Below are positions 1 through 7,429 of a DNA stretch of 64,000 nucleotides, in pieces. The translations under genes were made by a program, and so were the position numbers. Under the pieces are notes generated by a model. It was given only the letters and a program-made list of their open reading frames with translations. It was not told the origin of the DNA and searched no databases. The stretch comes from an uncultured Treponema sp. (GTDB lineage Bacteria; Spirochaetota; Spirochaetia; Treponematales; Treponemataceae), in NCBI GenBank assembly GCA_937891125.1, contig CALAEZ010000009.1, positions 1-64,000 on the forward strand, written 5' to 3'. Position 1 is the first letter of the stretch. Every line of letters begins with the position of its first letter.

Positions 1-102
1 TGCGCTATACGACCGAAGCCGAAAAATCGCATGTAATATACGACCTACAATCAATAGAGTGTTACTCTACTCAAAGTCTTATATAAAATTGCAAAAAACT
101 AA

Positions 103-137
103 AAAAATAAGGCGGTTACTTAAAATCGCCTTATTTT
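103..137. terminator. Bidirectional rho-independent terminator
   Basis: A nine-base-pair stem (AATAAGGCG / CGCCTTATT) is flanked by an A-run on the left and a T-run on the right, so it can end transcription on both strands. It lies downstream of the minus-strand gene that ends at 176. Just beside it, GTTAAC occurs twice (151-156 and 162-167) around a 5-nt spacer. Confidence 0.75.
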
Positions 138-175
138 TGCTCATTTGAGCGTTAACAGTTTGTTAACATTTTTTC

Positions 176-1162
176 TCACCAAAGGTACCGTTCCCAGACA
201 TAGCATGTCTTGTCCAGCGCCTCTGTGGTGTCATTTTTCGACATCGTGCTGGCCATGCCTCCGAAAAACTGTGCAACGAGCCTGTTGACCTCCGTCTGCT
301 TTTCCCTGCCAACGGTTACGGGCCACGCCTTTTCCAGCACCGTTGTCCCGAGGAGGAGGGCCGCATCTGCCGGCATAGCTGCCATGAGCAGCGTGCGCGA
401 CAGCCCCGTAGCCACAGGCATCACCGTCGACCGCAGGAACACGGTGTCCGCCATCCTGCTGTCATCCAGCATCCTGCCCGCAAGCACCCTCCATTGCGGC
501 GTTATTCCCATGAGCATTGCAAGAAGCGTCTCACGGGCTTTCTGCTGCCTTTTTATGTGGTGCTGCGTGCCAAAAGCCTCCTTTTTCCTTTCTTCGGGCA
601 GGCAGGCGTTCTCAGCCATGGAACAGGCATATGCCGTGATCAGCCCCTGCAGCTCCATGTACCCAAGGCCCGTGCACGGCTCCTTGCCCTGCACCATGTT
701 GCGGCACTTGCGCGACACAGGCCATTGGTACATGGCTGGGCAGAGCCCGGACTCAGCCTCCTTCGCCGTTTTTTCGCAGAGCACGGATGCCATGTGGTCC
801 AGGCTTGCAGCAGCCCTCCCCCTGTCCTGATCGGCGCACGCGAGCCACGCCAGGTGATTGACGGACATGGCGCAGTACGCGCTGTCCAGCCGCGGTTTTC
901 CATCATCCGTTCCTGCGCTTGCGGCAGTGACGACCAGTGAGAACGCTGCTCCGACCGCATCGTCAGCGCCGGCAGAAGTCCTGCGTATTTTTCCGAGCTG
1001 CTTTGCCAGCGGAGCGTAGTTGTTTATGAACTCAACGCGCTTTGACCTGCTCCATGACTGCGCGTCGACGTATCCCGGGTGGTAGCTTTCCCTGAGCCGG
1101 AAGCAAGACCCGTAGCTTCCCTCCTTGCCCTGATCGAAAAAATTGACTGTCGTCCTGCGCAT
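176..1162 (-). CDS. Hypothetical protein, 328 aa
   Basis: I do not recognise this protein. It is soluble-looking with several cysteines (for example around CADQD, LCEK and the CRN/PCTG segment) and alanine/leucine-rich helices in the C-terminal half. The start is supported by GAGGAGG about 11 nt upstream on the minus strand, and a GCGTTATAAG promoter-like box lies about 40 nt upstream at 1201-1210. It is divergent from the operon that begins at 1389 and reads towards the terminator at 103-137. Its strand and promoter type match the other minus-strand genes of the window, which I infer to be an early or middle class. Function unknown. Confidence 0.75.
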   Translation of the reverse strand: MRRTTVNFFDQGKEGSYGSCFRLRESYHPGYVDAQSWSRSKRVEFINNYAPLAKQLGKIRRTSAGADDAVGAAFSLVVTAASAGTDDGKPRLDSAYCAMSVNHLAWLACADQDRGRAAASLDHMASVLCEKTAKEAESGLCPAMYQWPVSRKCRNMVQGKEPCTGLGYMELQGLITAYACSMAENACLPEERKKEAFGTQHHIKRQQKARETLLAMLMGITPQWRVLAGRMLDDSRMADTVFLRSTVMPVATGLSRTLLMAAMPADAALLLGTTVLEKAWPVTVGREKQTEVNRLVAQFFGGMASTMSKNDTTEALDKTCYVWERYLW

Positions 1163-1200
1163 GACCGGCGCTTCCTCCTCACCATAGTTTTTACTGCCGT

Positions 1201-1210
1201 CTTATAACGC
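1201..1210 (-). promoter_or_regulatory. -10-like box GCGTTATAAG (minus strand)
   Basis: Reads GCGTTATAAG on the minus strand, about 40 nt before the start of the 176-1162 gene. The same ten bases occur at 39194-39203 before another minus-strand gene. No convincing -35 box is visible. Confidence 0.5.
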
Positions 1211-1356
1211 TGGCATGCCTGTTTTTTGCCCCTCAGAGCCCCGCTGACGGGTTTTTATTAAAAATATAGGCCAGCATTAAGGCCGGACAAAAATCGAGGC
1301 TTAAAATGGCGCTGATTAACGTTGCGCTCCCACGTGCAAAAGTTGAGCTGGCAGGT

Positions 1357-1366
1357 GCAATCTTTC
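1357..1366 (+). promoter_or_regulatory. Late-promoter-like motif GCAATCTTTC
   Basis: Variant of the recurrent GCAATATTTA motif, 22 nt before the ATG at 1389. Confidence 0.45.
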
Positions 1367-1388
1367 TTATAAGATTTTGGAGGCAACG

Positions 1389-1712
1389 ATGCTGTATCCA
1401 AAGAGGTTTGAGAAAACGGCCATTGACGCCGGCGTTGTTTTAGACGCTGCATTCATGCCTGCCGTAAGCCTTGCGAGAAAGGTCAATAAGGCAATAGGGA
1501 TCGTCAATCGCGAGCCTGCTGAGCAGCCTGAGCCCGTGCCTGAAGCTGTTGCCGCAGAAGCGGCAGCAAACGCGGAAGGCGCGGCTCCCCTGTATGCGAA
1601 GCACGAAGGCATGATTTACCCTGCCGTGTTTGGGTACGAGGTTCCTGCGCAGTATGTTCCGCGCATTATCAGGCCTGTGCTGCGCAACCTGCCTGACGGA
1701 GAGGTGTTATGA
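1389..1712 (+). CDS. Hypothetical virion-operon protein, 107 aa
   Basis: A small unknown protein with a helical N-terminus (MLYPKRFEKTAIDAG), an Ala/Glu/Pro-rich linker in the middle and a conserved-looking C-terminal part (PAVFGYEVPAQYVPRI). The ATG at 1389 is chosen over the in-frame TTG at 1377 because GGAGG at 1378-1382 gives normal spacing. The stop overlaps the next start by 4 nt (ATGA), indicating an operon that leads directly into the RNA polymerase-like gene. It contains the EKTA tripeptide context seen in many structural proteins of the window. Function unknown. Confidence 0.75.
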   Translation: MLYPKRFEKTAIDAGVVLDAAFMPAVSLARKVNKAIGIVNREPAEQPEPVPEAVAAEAAANAEGAAPLYAKHEGMIYPAVFGYEVPAQYVPRIIRPVLRNLPDGEVL

Positions 1713-2017
1713 CGCAGGCGGAAGATTTTGCGGAAAGGTTCAATGCCCTGGCTTTTCAGCGTGGCAAGGCGCTGAGCGTCATCCTGTTCCTGGAGGAGCT
1801 GGACAACGCCGCCGACTTTTTGCCTGACGACGGAAAGCCCTCCGCCAGCGACTACGTTAGCGGCGAAGCTGGCGCGCATTCGTATGCGCCGTCCAATCCT
1901 GCGTTCACCATATTTGCTGACGCTCACATGGAAGGGACGTACACGTTTGGCGACGGCAGCAGGATGCTTGTGAGCCGCATTGCCGGAACTTCGGAAAGAA
2001 AAGCGAGCGTGCTTTAG
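1709..2017 (+). CDS. Hypothetical protein, 102 aa
   Basis: Small acidic protein without a family I recognise. It begins with a helical segment (MTQAEDFAERFNALAF), then a hydrophobic stretch (SVILFLEEL) and ends in a probable beta-rich part (EGTYTFGDGSRMLVSRI). It overlaps the upstream gene by 4 nt and is followed with no gap by the beta'-like gene at 2018, so the three are translated as one unit. Being between two coupled genes, it could be an accessory or assembly factor of the polymerase fragment, but nothing in the sequence shows this. Confidence 0.75.
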   Translation: MTQAEDFAERFNALAFQRGKALSVILFLEELDNAADFLPDDGKPSASDYVSGEAGAHSYAPSNPAFTIFADAHMEGTYTFGDGSRMLVSRIAGTSERKASVL

Positions 2018-3895
2018 ATGGCAAAGACATTCGCCCAGTATCTCATAGACAAGGCGCTGCCGCAGGGCATGCGCATCACGCGGCAGGTTGACAAGAAGTA
2101 TCTTGGCGAGCTGCTCACCGACGTTGCACGCAATCACAACGGCGAATACGCCGAAGTCGTCATGAAGCTCAAGCGCCTTGGCGACCTGTTTTCGACGCTG
2201 GAGCCCGTGACCATGGGCATGGATGAGATCAGCGTACCCAACAAGAAGGAGCGCGATGCCGCTGTCAGACAGTTCACGCCGCTCATTGAGGACGAGAAGG
2301 ATCCGGAAAAGCGCAACAGGGCCATGATGGAATTCCAGGCGAGGCTCAAGGAGCTCAACATGAAGGGCACCAGCGACGATGCCTCCGTCATGGTGCGCTC
2401 TGCGCTTGCCAAGAACGAGCTGCAGCTCATGAAGCTGCGCACGTCGCCAGGCGTCGTCATGGGGCAGGACGGCAAGATAGTGCCCATAGTTTTCCCGAAG
2501 AGCTACGCCGAGGGCACGGATCCTCTGCAATGGTGGCTTGGCGCTGCCGAGTCGCGGCGCAACCTTGCACAGACGTCAGTAGCGACGGCAAAGCCCGGTG
2601 AAATGCTCAAGGTAATGTCCAACGTGCTCAACAGCGCCGTTGTTTCCAAGGATGACTGCGGGACGGAGCAGGGCATAGTGCTGGCGGCCAAGGACGACGA
2701 CGTGCTCAGCCGCTACCTTGCCAAGGACACGGGGCGTTTCAAGCGCAACACGCTGATAACCAGCGACGTGCAGCAGGAGATGCTGCGCGCAGGCATATCC
2801 TCCATACTGGTGCGCAGCCCGCAGACGTGCCAGTGCCAGGGCGGAACGGTATGCGCCAAGTGCATGGGATTGCGCAACGGAACTGGCAAGCCCTGGAACA
2901 TCGGGGACAACGCCGGGCTGGTCACGGCCGGCATGCTTGGCGAGCCGCTGACGCAGATGACCATCTCGTCCAAGCACGCCACGGCCATTGCCAAGGAAGA
3001 GACAGGGCTGTCCAACGAGGCTGGCTTCCGCCAGTTTGTGGAGAGCCCGAAGCAGTATCCAAACCGCAAGATACTCTGCGAGCTGTACGGAGTCATAGAG
3101 TTTGTGCGTCCTGCTCCGCAGGGCGGCCAGTTCATACAGATACGCACGACGCGCAAGGTGCCCGACCGCTACATACAGCATGCCATGCAGGACAAGGACA
3201 GGAAGACGTGGTACAGCTACCATGTGCCTCCGAACCTCAAGCTTGCCGAAGGCGTCGTCAAGGGCGCTGAGGTATGGCCCGGAATGGAGCTGAGCACTGG
3301 CGTTGACAATATGCAGGACGTTGCCAGGCTGCGCAACCTTGGCGCTGCGCGGAGCGTTGCCTCGCAGAACATGTACGACATTTACAAGAACACGGGAATG
3401 AAGCTTGACCGCAGGCACTTTGAGCTTTTGAGCCGCAATGCGCACATGTACGTCACGCTGGAGAAGGTGCCTGACGGGTTTGGGTACGGCACGGGCGAGA
3501 CCATAGAGTACAACAAGCTCAAGAACATGGTTGCCCGCATGCCCAAGGAGACGGTTCCCGTGGACAAGGCCCTCGGCTGCGTGCTTGCCGAAGGCGTGCT
3601 TGACGCCACCATAGGCACGGAGATTGACGCGCAGATACTGCAGTATTTAAAGAAGAACAACATTGCTTCAGTGAAGATCGTGCACGGGCTTGAGGTGAGC
3701 TGCAGCGCAGTGCCGTTGACCCGGGTGGTGAACAAGAGCAGCGACTGGGTAGCGGCGATGAACCACCGCTACCTGAAGGACCAGATGCGCGACGCGGCGG
3801 CGACGGGCAAGCGGAGCAACATACACGGGTACAATCCCATAACAGCGTACGCGTACGGCGCTGAGATGCGCGCAGGAAGCGACGGAAGGTACTGA
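2018..3895 (+). CDS. RNA polymerase beta'-like subunit, C-terminal catalytic half
   Basis: Homologous to the middle and C-terminal part of bacterial RpoC. Visible landmarks in order: an RpoC-like VRSALAKNELQLMKLR segment (compare GARGS...QIRQLAGMRG), a bridge-helix equivalent at about residues 169-204 (LQWWLGAAESRRNLAQTSVA), DDCGT at 212-216, a zinc cluster C214, C271/C273, C279 and C282, and the trigger-loop start around residues 300-321 (GEPLTQMTISSKH). The trigger histidine equivalent to E. coli H936 is kept (H320), while the positions of M932 and R933 read Ile and Ser. It ends in an ITAYAYGAEMR segment resembling the RpoC C-terminus. The NADFDGD active-site half is absent, so a second subunit gene must supply it. 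At 625 aa it is about half of a full beta'. Such split polymerases are known in phiKZ/AR9-type phages. Confidence 0.88.
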   Translation: MAKTFAQYLIDKALPQGMRITRQVDKKYLGELLTDVARNHNGEYAEVVMKLKRLGDLFSTLEPVTMGMDEISVPNKKERDAAVRQFTPLIEDEKDPEKRNRAMMEFQARLKELNMKGTSDDASVMVRSALAKNELQLMKLRTSPGVVMGQDGKIVPIVFPKSYAEGTDPLQWWLGAAESRRNLAQTSVATAKPGEMLKVMSNVLNSAVVSKDDCGTEQGIVLAAKDDDVLSRYLAKDTGRFKRNTLITSDVQQEMLRAGISSILVRSPQTCQCQGGTVCAKCMGLRNGTGKPWNIGDNAGLVTAGMLGEPLTQMTISSKHATAIAKEETGLSNEAGFRQFVESPKQYPNRKILCELYGVIEFVRPAPQGGQFIQIRTTRKVPDRYIQHAMQDKDRKTWYSYHVPPNLKLAEGVVKGAEVWPGMELSTGVDNMQDVARLRNLGAARSVASQNMYDIYKNTGMKLDRRHFELLSRNAHMYVTLEKVPDGFGYGTGETIEYNKLKNMVARMPKETVPVDKALGCVLAEGVLDATIGTEIDAQILQYLKKNNIASVKIVHGLEVSCSAVPLTRVVNKSSDWVAAMNHRYLKDQMRDAAATGKRSNIHGYNPITAYAYGAEMRAGSDGRY

Positions 3896-3898
3896 GGG

Positions 3899-4411
3899 AT
3901 GATTACGAAGATTGGTTTTGGACTACTCGCAGCTGCTGCAGCTGCTGATGAAGCTGCTATTCCCATGACTAAAAAAAAGAGGCAGTTGTGTGGCACGGTA
4001 GGCGGGGCGACAGCAGGAGCACTTACTGCATCTATCCTTGCAGAGAAATTGCCAGGTTGGCAAGGTAAGGCTTTAGCTGCTGGCGGCGTTGCCCTTGGAG
4101 GCTTGCTAGGTTACGGGGGAGGAACTCACTACGCCAATAGTCATCCAGAACTTACGAAAGTTGGTATGACTACGCTTATTGATGAATTGCAGAACCCGAA
4201 TATGCGCCTGCTCAGGCTTAAAAATGCGCCGATGGGGAAGCAGAGGTATGCAACGTATCTTAACAAGGACAATGACCCTGCATACGATGCTTACGTTCAG
4301 AAGTTTTATCCGGGCTATCAACCTGTGACAGATATTCCAAGGTTCCGCAATGAACTCAGTGCGTTTCTTGCACAGCCGGTATCAAGTGCCGGTACGATGG
4401 CAGGCGCATAA
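3899..4411 (+). CDS. Glycine-zipper membrane protein, MITK family
   Basis: A 170-aa protein starting MITKIGFG, with two small-residue hydrophobic stretches (GGATAGALTASILAEKL and AAGGVALGGLLGYGGG) separated by a short polar turn, typical of a glycine-zipper hairpin in a membrane. The C-terminal half is polar with many tyrosines. It is the first of a run of small proteins sharing the MITK start (3899, 4539, 5124, 28386). It starts 3 nt after the polymerase gene. I infer an internal or ejected virion membrane protein, but no function is proven. Confidence 0.75.
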   Translation: MITKIGFGLLAAAAAADEAAIPMTKKKRQLCGTVGGATAGALTASILAEKLPGWQGKALAAGGVALGGLLGYGGGTHYANSHPELTKVGMTTLIDELQNPNMRLLRLKNAPMGKQRYATYLNKDNDPAYDAYVQKFYPGYQPVTDIPRFRNELSAFLAQPVSSAGTMAGA

Positions 4412-4459
4412 ATATGTAGCAGCATTTGTCTGTAATATATTATCATGTGGCAATGCGCA

Positions 4460-4468
4460 CAATATTTA
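4460..4468 (+). promoter_or_regulatory. CAATATTTA motif
   Basis: Exact CAATATTTA core in the 127-nt gap before the gene at 4539, but 70 nt from the ATG, farther than usual. Confidence 0.4.
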
Positions 4469-4538
4469 CAGTGATAACTTGTAAACAAACAATGCTTGAT
4501 GCATACTGCAATGGCATCGGCAGAAGGGAATACGTATT

Positions 4539-5093
4539 ATGATTACAAAGAAAGGGTACGCCATCACAGGTTTGGCGAATGCCGGGCTTGGTGCTTTCAG
4601 GGCTGATGAACTTACCGCTGCTGAAGAAGCGGCACTGCGCCGGCAGTATGGGCTTGATCCAGACGCGAACCTTACCTTGCGCAATGCGGGAAGGGGGCTT
4701 GCCGGTGGAGTAGCTGGTGGAATGGCAGGGGGTGCGGTTGGGCACCTGCTTGCAAGTGACGCTGAAAAGTTTGGCAGGGTCGTGCAGGGTAGGCCTACTT
4801 CATTTTTAGGCAGGACTTTTGAAAGCATAGTCAATGTCCCTGCAGACGTAAAGCGCGGCGTTAAAAACGTAGGCCGGGTGGCCAATGGCAAAGCTCCATT
4901 GCCGATGGCCGCAGCACCAAACGGCCGTGCTGGTGCAGTTCTCAAAGGCGCCAGGATTTTACTGCCCATGGCAGGACACGGGCTTGGTGCCGTTGCAGGA
5001 TCTATAGCAGCAACGAACAAGTATACAAAAGATACTGCGCGGCAGATTATGCGTGACGAGAATGCAGGTGCAGCTCCAGTATACGGGGCATAG
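4539..5093 (+). CDS. Glycine-zipper membrane protein, MITK family
   Basis: 184 aa beginning MITKKGYAITG. Residues about 20-50 (DELTAAEEAALRRQYGLD then ANLTLRNAGRGLAGG) match the 5124 gene in layout (EKDERDALIKHYGL, then ASLPLRN), so the two are paralogues. Glycine-rich hydrophobic segments (GGVAGGMAGGAVGHLL and a later ILLPMAGHGLGAVAGS) suggest membrane hairpins. It is preceded by a CAATATTTA motif at 4460. Role unknown; the EEAALRRxYGL motif is a useful family signature. Confidence 0.75.
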   Translation: MITKKGYAITGLANAGLGAFRADELTAAEEAALRRQYGLDPDANLTLRNAGRGLAGGVAGGMAGGAVGHLLASDAEKFGRVVQGRPTSFLGRTFESIVNVPADVKRGVKNVGRVANGKAPLPMAAAPNGRAGAVLKGARILLPMAGHGLGAVAGSIAATNKYTKDTARQIMRDENAGAAPVYGA

Positions 5094-5123
5094 TATAAAA
5101 GAATACTCATATTTTGCACTTAC

Positions 5124-5639
5124 ATGATTACGAAGATTGGCGCGAATGCAATTTCTGGCATACTCGGACAATTACAACAATATGGGCACGACGCTTTGCA
5201 GAGCTTGTATGCTCCAGCTGTACAAACAGTAGTCATGCAAAGCGCACCGAGGGGTGCGCTTATATCAGGAGCAGTTGGCGCCTTTGATGCGTCCACTCTT
5301 GAAAAAGATGAGAGGGATGCCCTTATTAAGCATTATGGCCTTGCCCATGACGCAAGCTTGCCTTTGAGAAACGGCGTTCGCACTGCAATTGGTGGGATTG
5401 GAGGCATAGGCGCAGGGTACGGGGCGTGGCGCCTTATAAGTGATGGCTTTGACATAGACGACCCGTTTACTTCTGGTGCATTGCTGTCAGGAATGACAAT
5501 TGCTGGAATAGGCGCAGGCACGAATATCATGAACAGGTATAATCCTGGAGCGGCAAGGGATCTCCTCGTAGCAAAAATGCGGGCAGAACGTAAGAGAAAA
5601 CAACAACAACAGCAGACGCAGAAGGAAGCTAAACAATGA
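5124..5639 (+). CDS. Glycine-zipper membrane protein, MITK family
   Basis: 171 aa beginning MITKIGANAISG, paralogue of the 4539 product through its ERDALIKHYGL and LPLRNGVRTAIGGIGG parts. Two hydrophobic glycine-rich stretches are followed by a basic, glutamine-rich tail (KRKQQQQQ). Its stop overlaps by 4 nt the ATG of a 29-codon MITK reading frame at 5636 that runs into the repeat element, so the next gene of this series seems to have been interrupted. Confidence 0.75.
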   Translation: MITKIGANAISGILGQLQQYGHDALQSLYAPAVQTVVMQSAPRGALISGAVGAFDASTLEKDERDALIKHYGLAHDASLPLRNGVRTAIGGIGGIGAGYGAWRLISDGFDIDDPFTSGALLSGMTIAGIGAGTNIMNRYNPGAARDLLVAKMRAERKRKQQQQQTQKEAKQ

Positions 5640-5725
5640 TTACAAAGGCTCTGTTCAAAATAAGCATTGATGAGCAATACATGATTTTAGACAAATATTG
5701 TATTCAGTATCAAAGATACATATAA
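5636..5725 (+). pseudogene. Interrupted MITK gene start, 29 aa
   Basis: ATG overlaps the preceding stop (ATGA) and reads MITKALFKISIDEQYMILDK before ending within the direct repeat. The MITK start and coupling are those of the neighbouring family, but after six codons the sequence is repeat DNA, so I read it as a gene start cut off by insertion of the repeat or by recombination at it. Confidence 0.45.
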
Positions 5726-5808
5726 TCAATCAAGAAATAGCTTTTGTATTATTCTAACTATTTGATTACAAAATAAAAGTGTATCAATGATTTATGCTAA
5801 CAGAGCCA
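5647..5808 (+). repeat. Direct repeat copy 1, about 160 bp
   Basis: Starts GGCTCTGTTCAAAATAAGC and ends in the first codons of the 5787 gene (..ATGCTAACAGAGCC). It contains a small inverted repeat GTATC-AAA-GATAC. A second near-complete copy lies at 6446-6611 and a 43-bp partial copy at 8515-8557. It is AT-rich compared with its surroundings. Confidence 0.9.
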
Positions 5809-6227
5809 TTACAAAACTTGGATATGAAGTAGTTAAGCAGGCCGCTCAATCTGATAATAAGCGCAGCAAGTGGGTTGTCCCCGCTGCTATCGCAGGCGGC
5901 ACGGCTCTTGGCGCTGGCGCCCTCTACGGCCTCAACCAGGCTGGCTTGCTCGGCGAGCCCATTGACCTTGGCGAAGTTGGTACTGCTGCCATAGATAAGA
6001 TACATGGAGCTGGGGCGTATTTAATTAATTTCGGCGACCGCGCTGGAGCGTATATGTCTAGACTTGGTGACGCCGCTGCGGATAAATTGCATGCTACCGG
6101 GGATTACCTGTCTGGGCTTAAGGATGCCGCAGCAAGCAAAGCCCGGCTTGCTTTGTTAGGCACTGGTTATAAAATCCCTGGACTTCTTGTTGACAGTAAC
6201 CCTTATCTGCACGCTATGGAGCACTAG
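5787..6227 (+). CDS. Small membrane-associated protein, 146 aa
   Basis: Begins MIYANRAITKLGYEVVKQAA, so an ITKLG element like that of the MITK family is displaced seven residues inward by the repeat-derived start. A hydrophobic glycine-rich segment follows (WVVPAAIAGGTALGAGALYGL) and then three loosely repeated AGAYLxxxGD / DAAADKLHATGDYL units that look amphipathic helical. The start codon and first residues are inside repeat copy 1, so the repeat supplies the translation start. Function unknown. Confidence 0.65.
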   Translation: MIYANRAITKLGYEVVKQAAQSDNKRSKWVVPAAIAGGTALGAGALYGLNQAGLLGEPIDLGEVGTAAIDKIHGAGAYLINFGDRAGAYMSRLGDAAADKLHATGDYLSGLKDAAASKARLALLGTGYKIPGLLVDSNPYLHAMEH

Positions 6228-6230
6228 TGC

Positions 6231-6266
6231 ATGATAACGAAAAATTGGTTATTCAATAATGTATAA
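6231..6266 (+). pseudogene. MITK gene-start remnant, 11 codons
   Basis: Reads MITKNWLFNNV then stops. It lies 4 nt after the 5787 gene. Only the conserved start of the MITK family is left. It overlaps the 6259 micro-ORF. Confidence 0.3.
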
Positions 6267-6336
6267 CAAATACAGCCGCGGGCAGGGGCAGAAGGCCCTT
6301 GAGGCGCAGAGAGCTGCTATCGGGGCGACGAAATAA
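6259..6336 (+). CDS. Micro-ORF or gene remnant, 25 aa
   Basis: Reads MYNKYSRGQGQKALEAQRAA and ends just before a strong terminator. It could be the left-over C-terminus of a deleted gene. There is no clear ribosome binding site. Confidence 0.3.
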   Translation: MYNKYSRGQGQKALEAQRAAIGATK

Positions 6337-6361
6337 CTATTTTGTTACGCCATATTTATGT

Positions 6362-6400
6362 AACGGCGGTGCACATAAGCAAGTGCACCGCCGTTTTTTA
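6362..6400 (+). terminator. Strong rho-independent terminator
   Basis: Thirteen-base-pair perfect stem (AACGGCGGTGCAC / GTGCACCGCCGTT) with an 8-nt loop and a T-run. Confidence 0.9.
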
Positions 6401-6445
6401 TATGTAACAGTTACGTGTTTTATAGCATCAAAATTTTTAATTTTT

Positions 6446-6611
6446 GGATCTGTTCAAAATAAGCATTGATGAGCAATACATGATTTAGACAAATATTGTA
6501 TTCAGTATCAAAGATACATACAATCTGTCAATCAATAAATAGCTTTTGTATTATTATTCTAACTATTTGATTACATATAAAAGTATAACAATGAGTTATG
6601 CTAACAGAACC
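6446..6611 (+). repeat. Direct repeat copy 2, about 165 bp
   Basis: Nearly identical to 5647-5808 with a few small indels, from CTGTTCAAAATAAGC through ATGCTAACAGAACC. It again ends with an ATG and codons for M-x-YANR, here MSYANRTLRF at 6591. Confidence 0.9.
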
Positions 6612-6818
6612 TTGCGTTTTTATAAGCATCGTGATAAAAGAAATACATGTGTATGTACCTTGACAACACTACAGCAAAGCAGATCATCGCATCAACAATT
6701 TATGCGGCACTGCTTATCACTGCATGGGCATTCCGTAAGGAGTACACGTGCGTCGTGCTCATCATGGCGTTCGTGTTCTTTATTTCCACAGCTTATATGC
6801 TGTATTACAGAGCAATGA
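6591..6818 (+). pseudogene. Repeat-borne start of a gene, out of frame with the next gene
   Basis: The MSYANR start corresponds to MIYANR of the 5787 gene. After the repeat the frame reads low-quality sequence and overlaps the 6647 gene in another frame, so it is probably the copied start without its body. Confidence 0.35.
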
Positions 6819-7429
6819 TCCAGAAAAAACTCACCGCCTGCGTTATCCGTAGAGATACGATTGCCTACAGGCTGCTCATGGGCAAGGTGGTAAAACTGGT
6901 TGTTTGCAGTGTTGAAGCCATGTTCCTCGCCGTTTGCACCACCTGCTCCATTATCTGCATGTCCGTGGAATTGATCTCAGGCCTGGCTGCCTTGCTGGCG
7001 CTTATTCTGCCTGTATTCCGGTTTTCCGAATGGCTATGCGGGCAGTTGTGGCTTCCTTGGTATGCATGCAGGATGAAACACGGTGTATCAGTGCTTGCAG
7101 CGACTGCATTATTCGGCATCGTCGTGTTCATAGCATGGATAGCTGGCGGTTATGCGCTTACAAGCACGCCGTGGCCTGAGAGCGGCCTCCCATCCGCAGT
7201 CGTTGAAATTTTACTAGAACTATCAACGGATATTGACAGATTCGTCCATGCCATATCCAGTAGTTTTCCCGTGTTCTTCCAATTTATTGCGTACGCTGTT
7301 TTTAGCGCCGTCAACATGGTTGCCCTACTCGCCCCGCTGCAAGGATTATTTATATGGCTGCATGAAAGGGAAAGCTTGGTCGACGTCCTAAAGGAACAGC
7401 ATTGCCAAGCACAAGGAGCCATGCAATGA
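6647..7429 (+). CDS. Multi-pass membrane protein of the repeat-flanked cassette, 260 aa
   Basis: At least five hydrophobic segments are visible: IIASTIYAALLITAWAF, VVLIMAFVFFISTAYML, an extended region from VVCSVEAMFLAVCTTC to ALLALILPVF, VLAATALFGIVVFIAWIAGG and a last one near YAVFSAVNMVALLAPL. I recognise no family. It overlaps the 7426 gene by 4 nt (ATGA), so the two are translationally coupled. The pair lies between repeat copies 2 and 3 and ends in its own terminator, which suggests an acquired module. A role in the host envelope, such as exclusion of other phages, is possible but only a guess. Confidence 0.7.
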   Translation: MCMYLDNTTAKQIIASTIYAALLITAWAFRKEYTCVVLIMAFVFFISTAYMLYYRAMIQKKLTACVIRRDTIAYRLLMGKVVKLVVCSVEAMFLAVCTTCSIICMSVELISGLAALLALILPVFRFSEWLCGQLWLPWYACRMKHGVSVLAATALFGIVVFIAWIAGGYALTSTPWPESGLPSAVVEILLELSTDIDRFVHAISSSFPVFFQFIAYAVFSAVNMVALLAPLQGLFIWLHERESLVDVLKEQHCQAQGAMQ

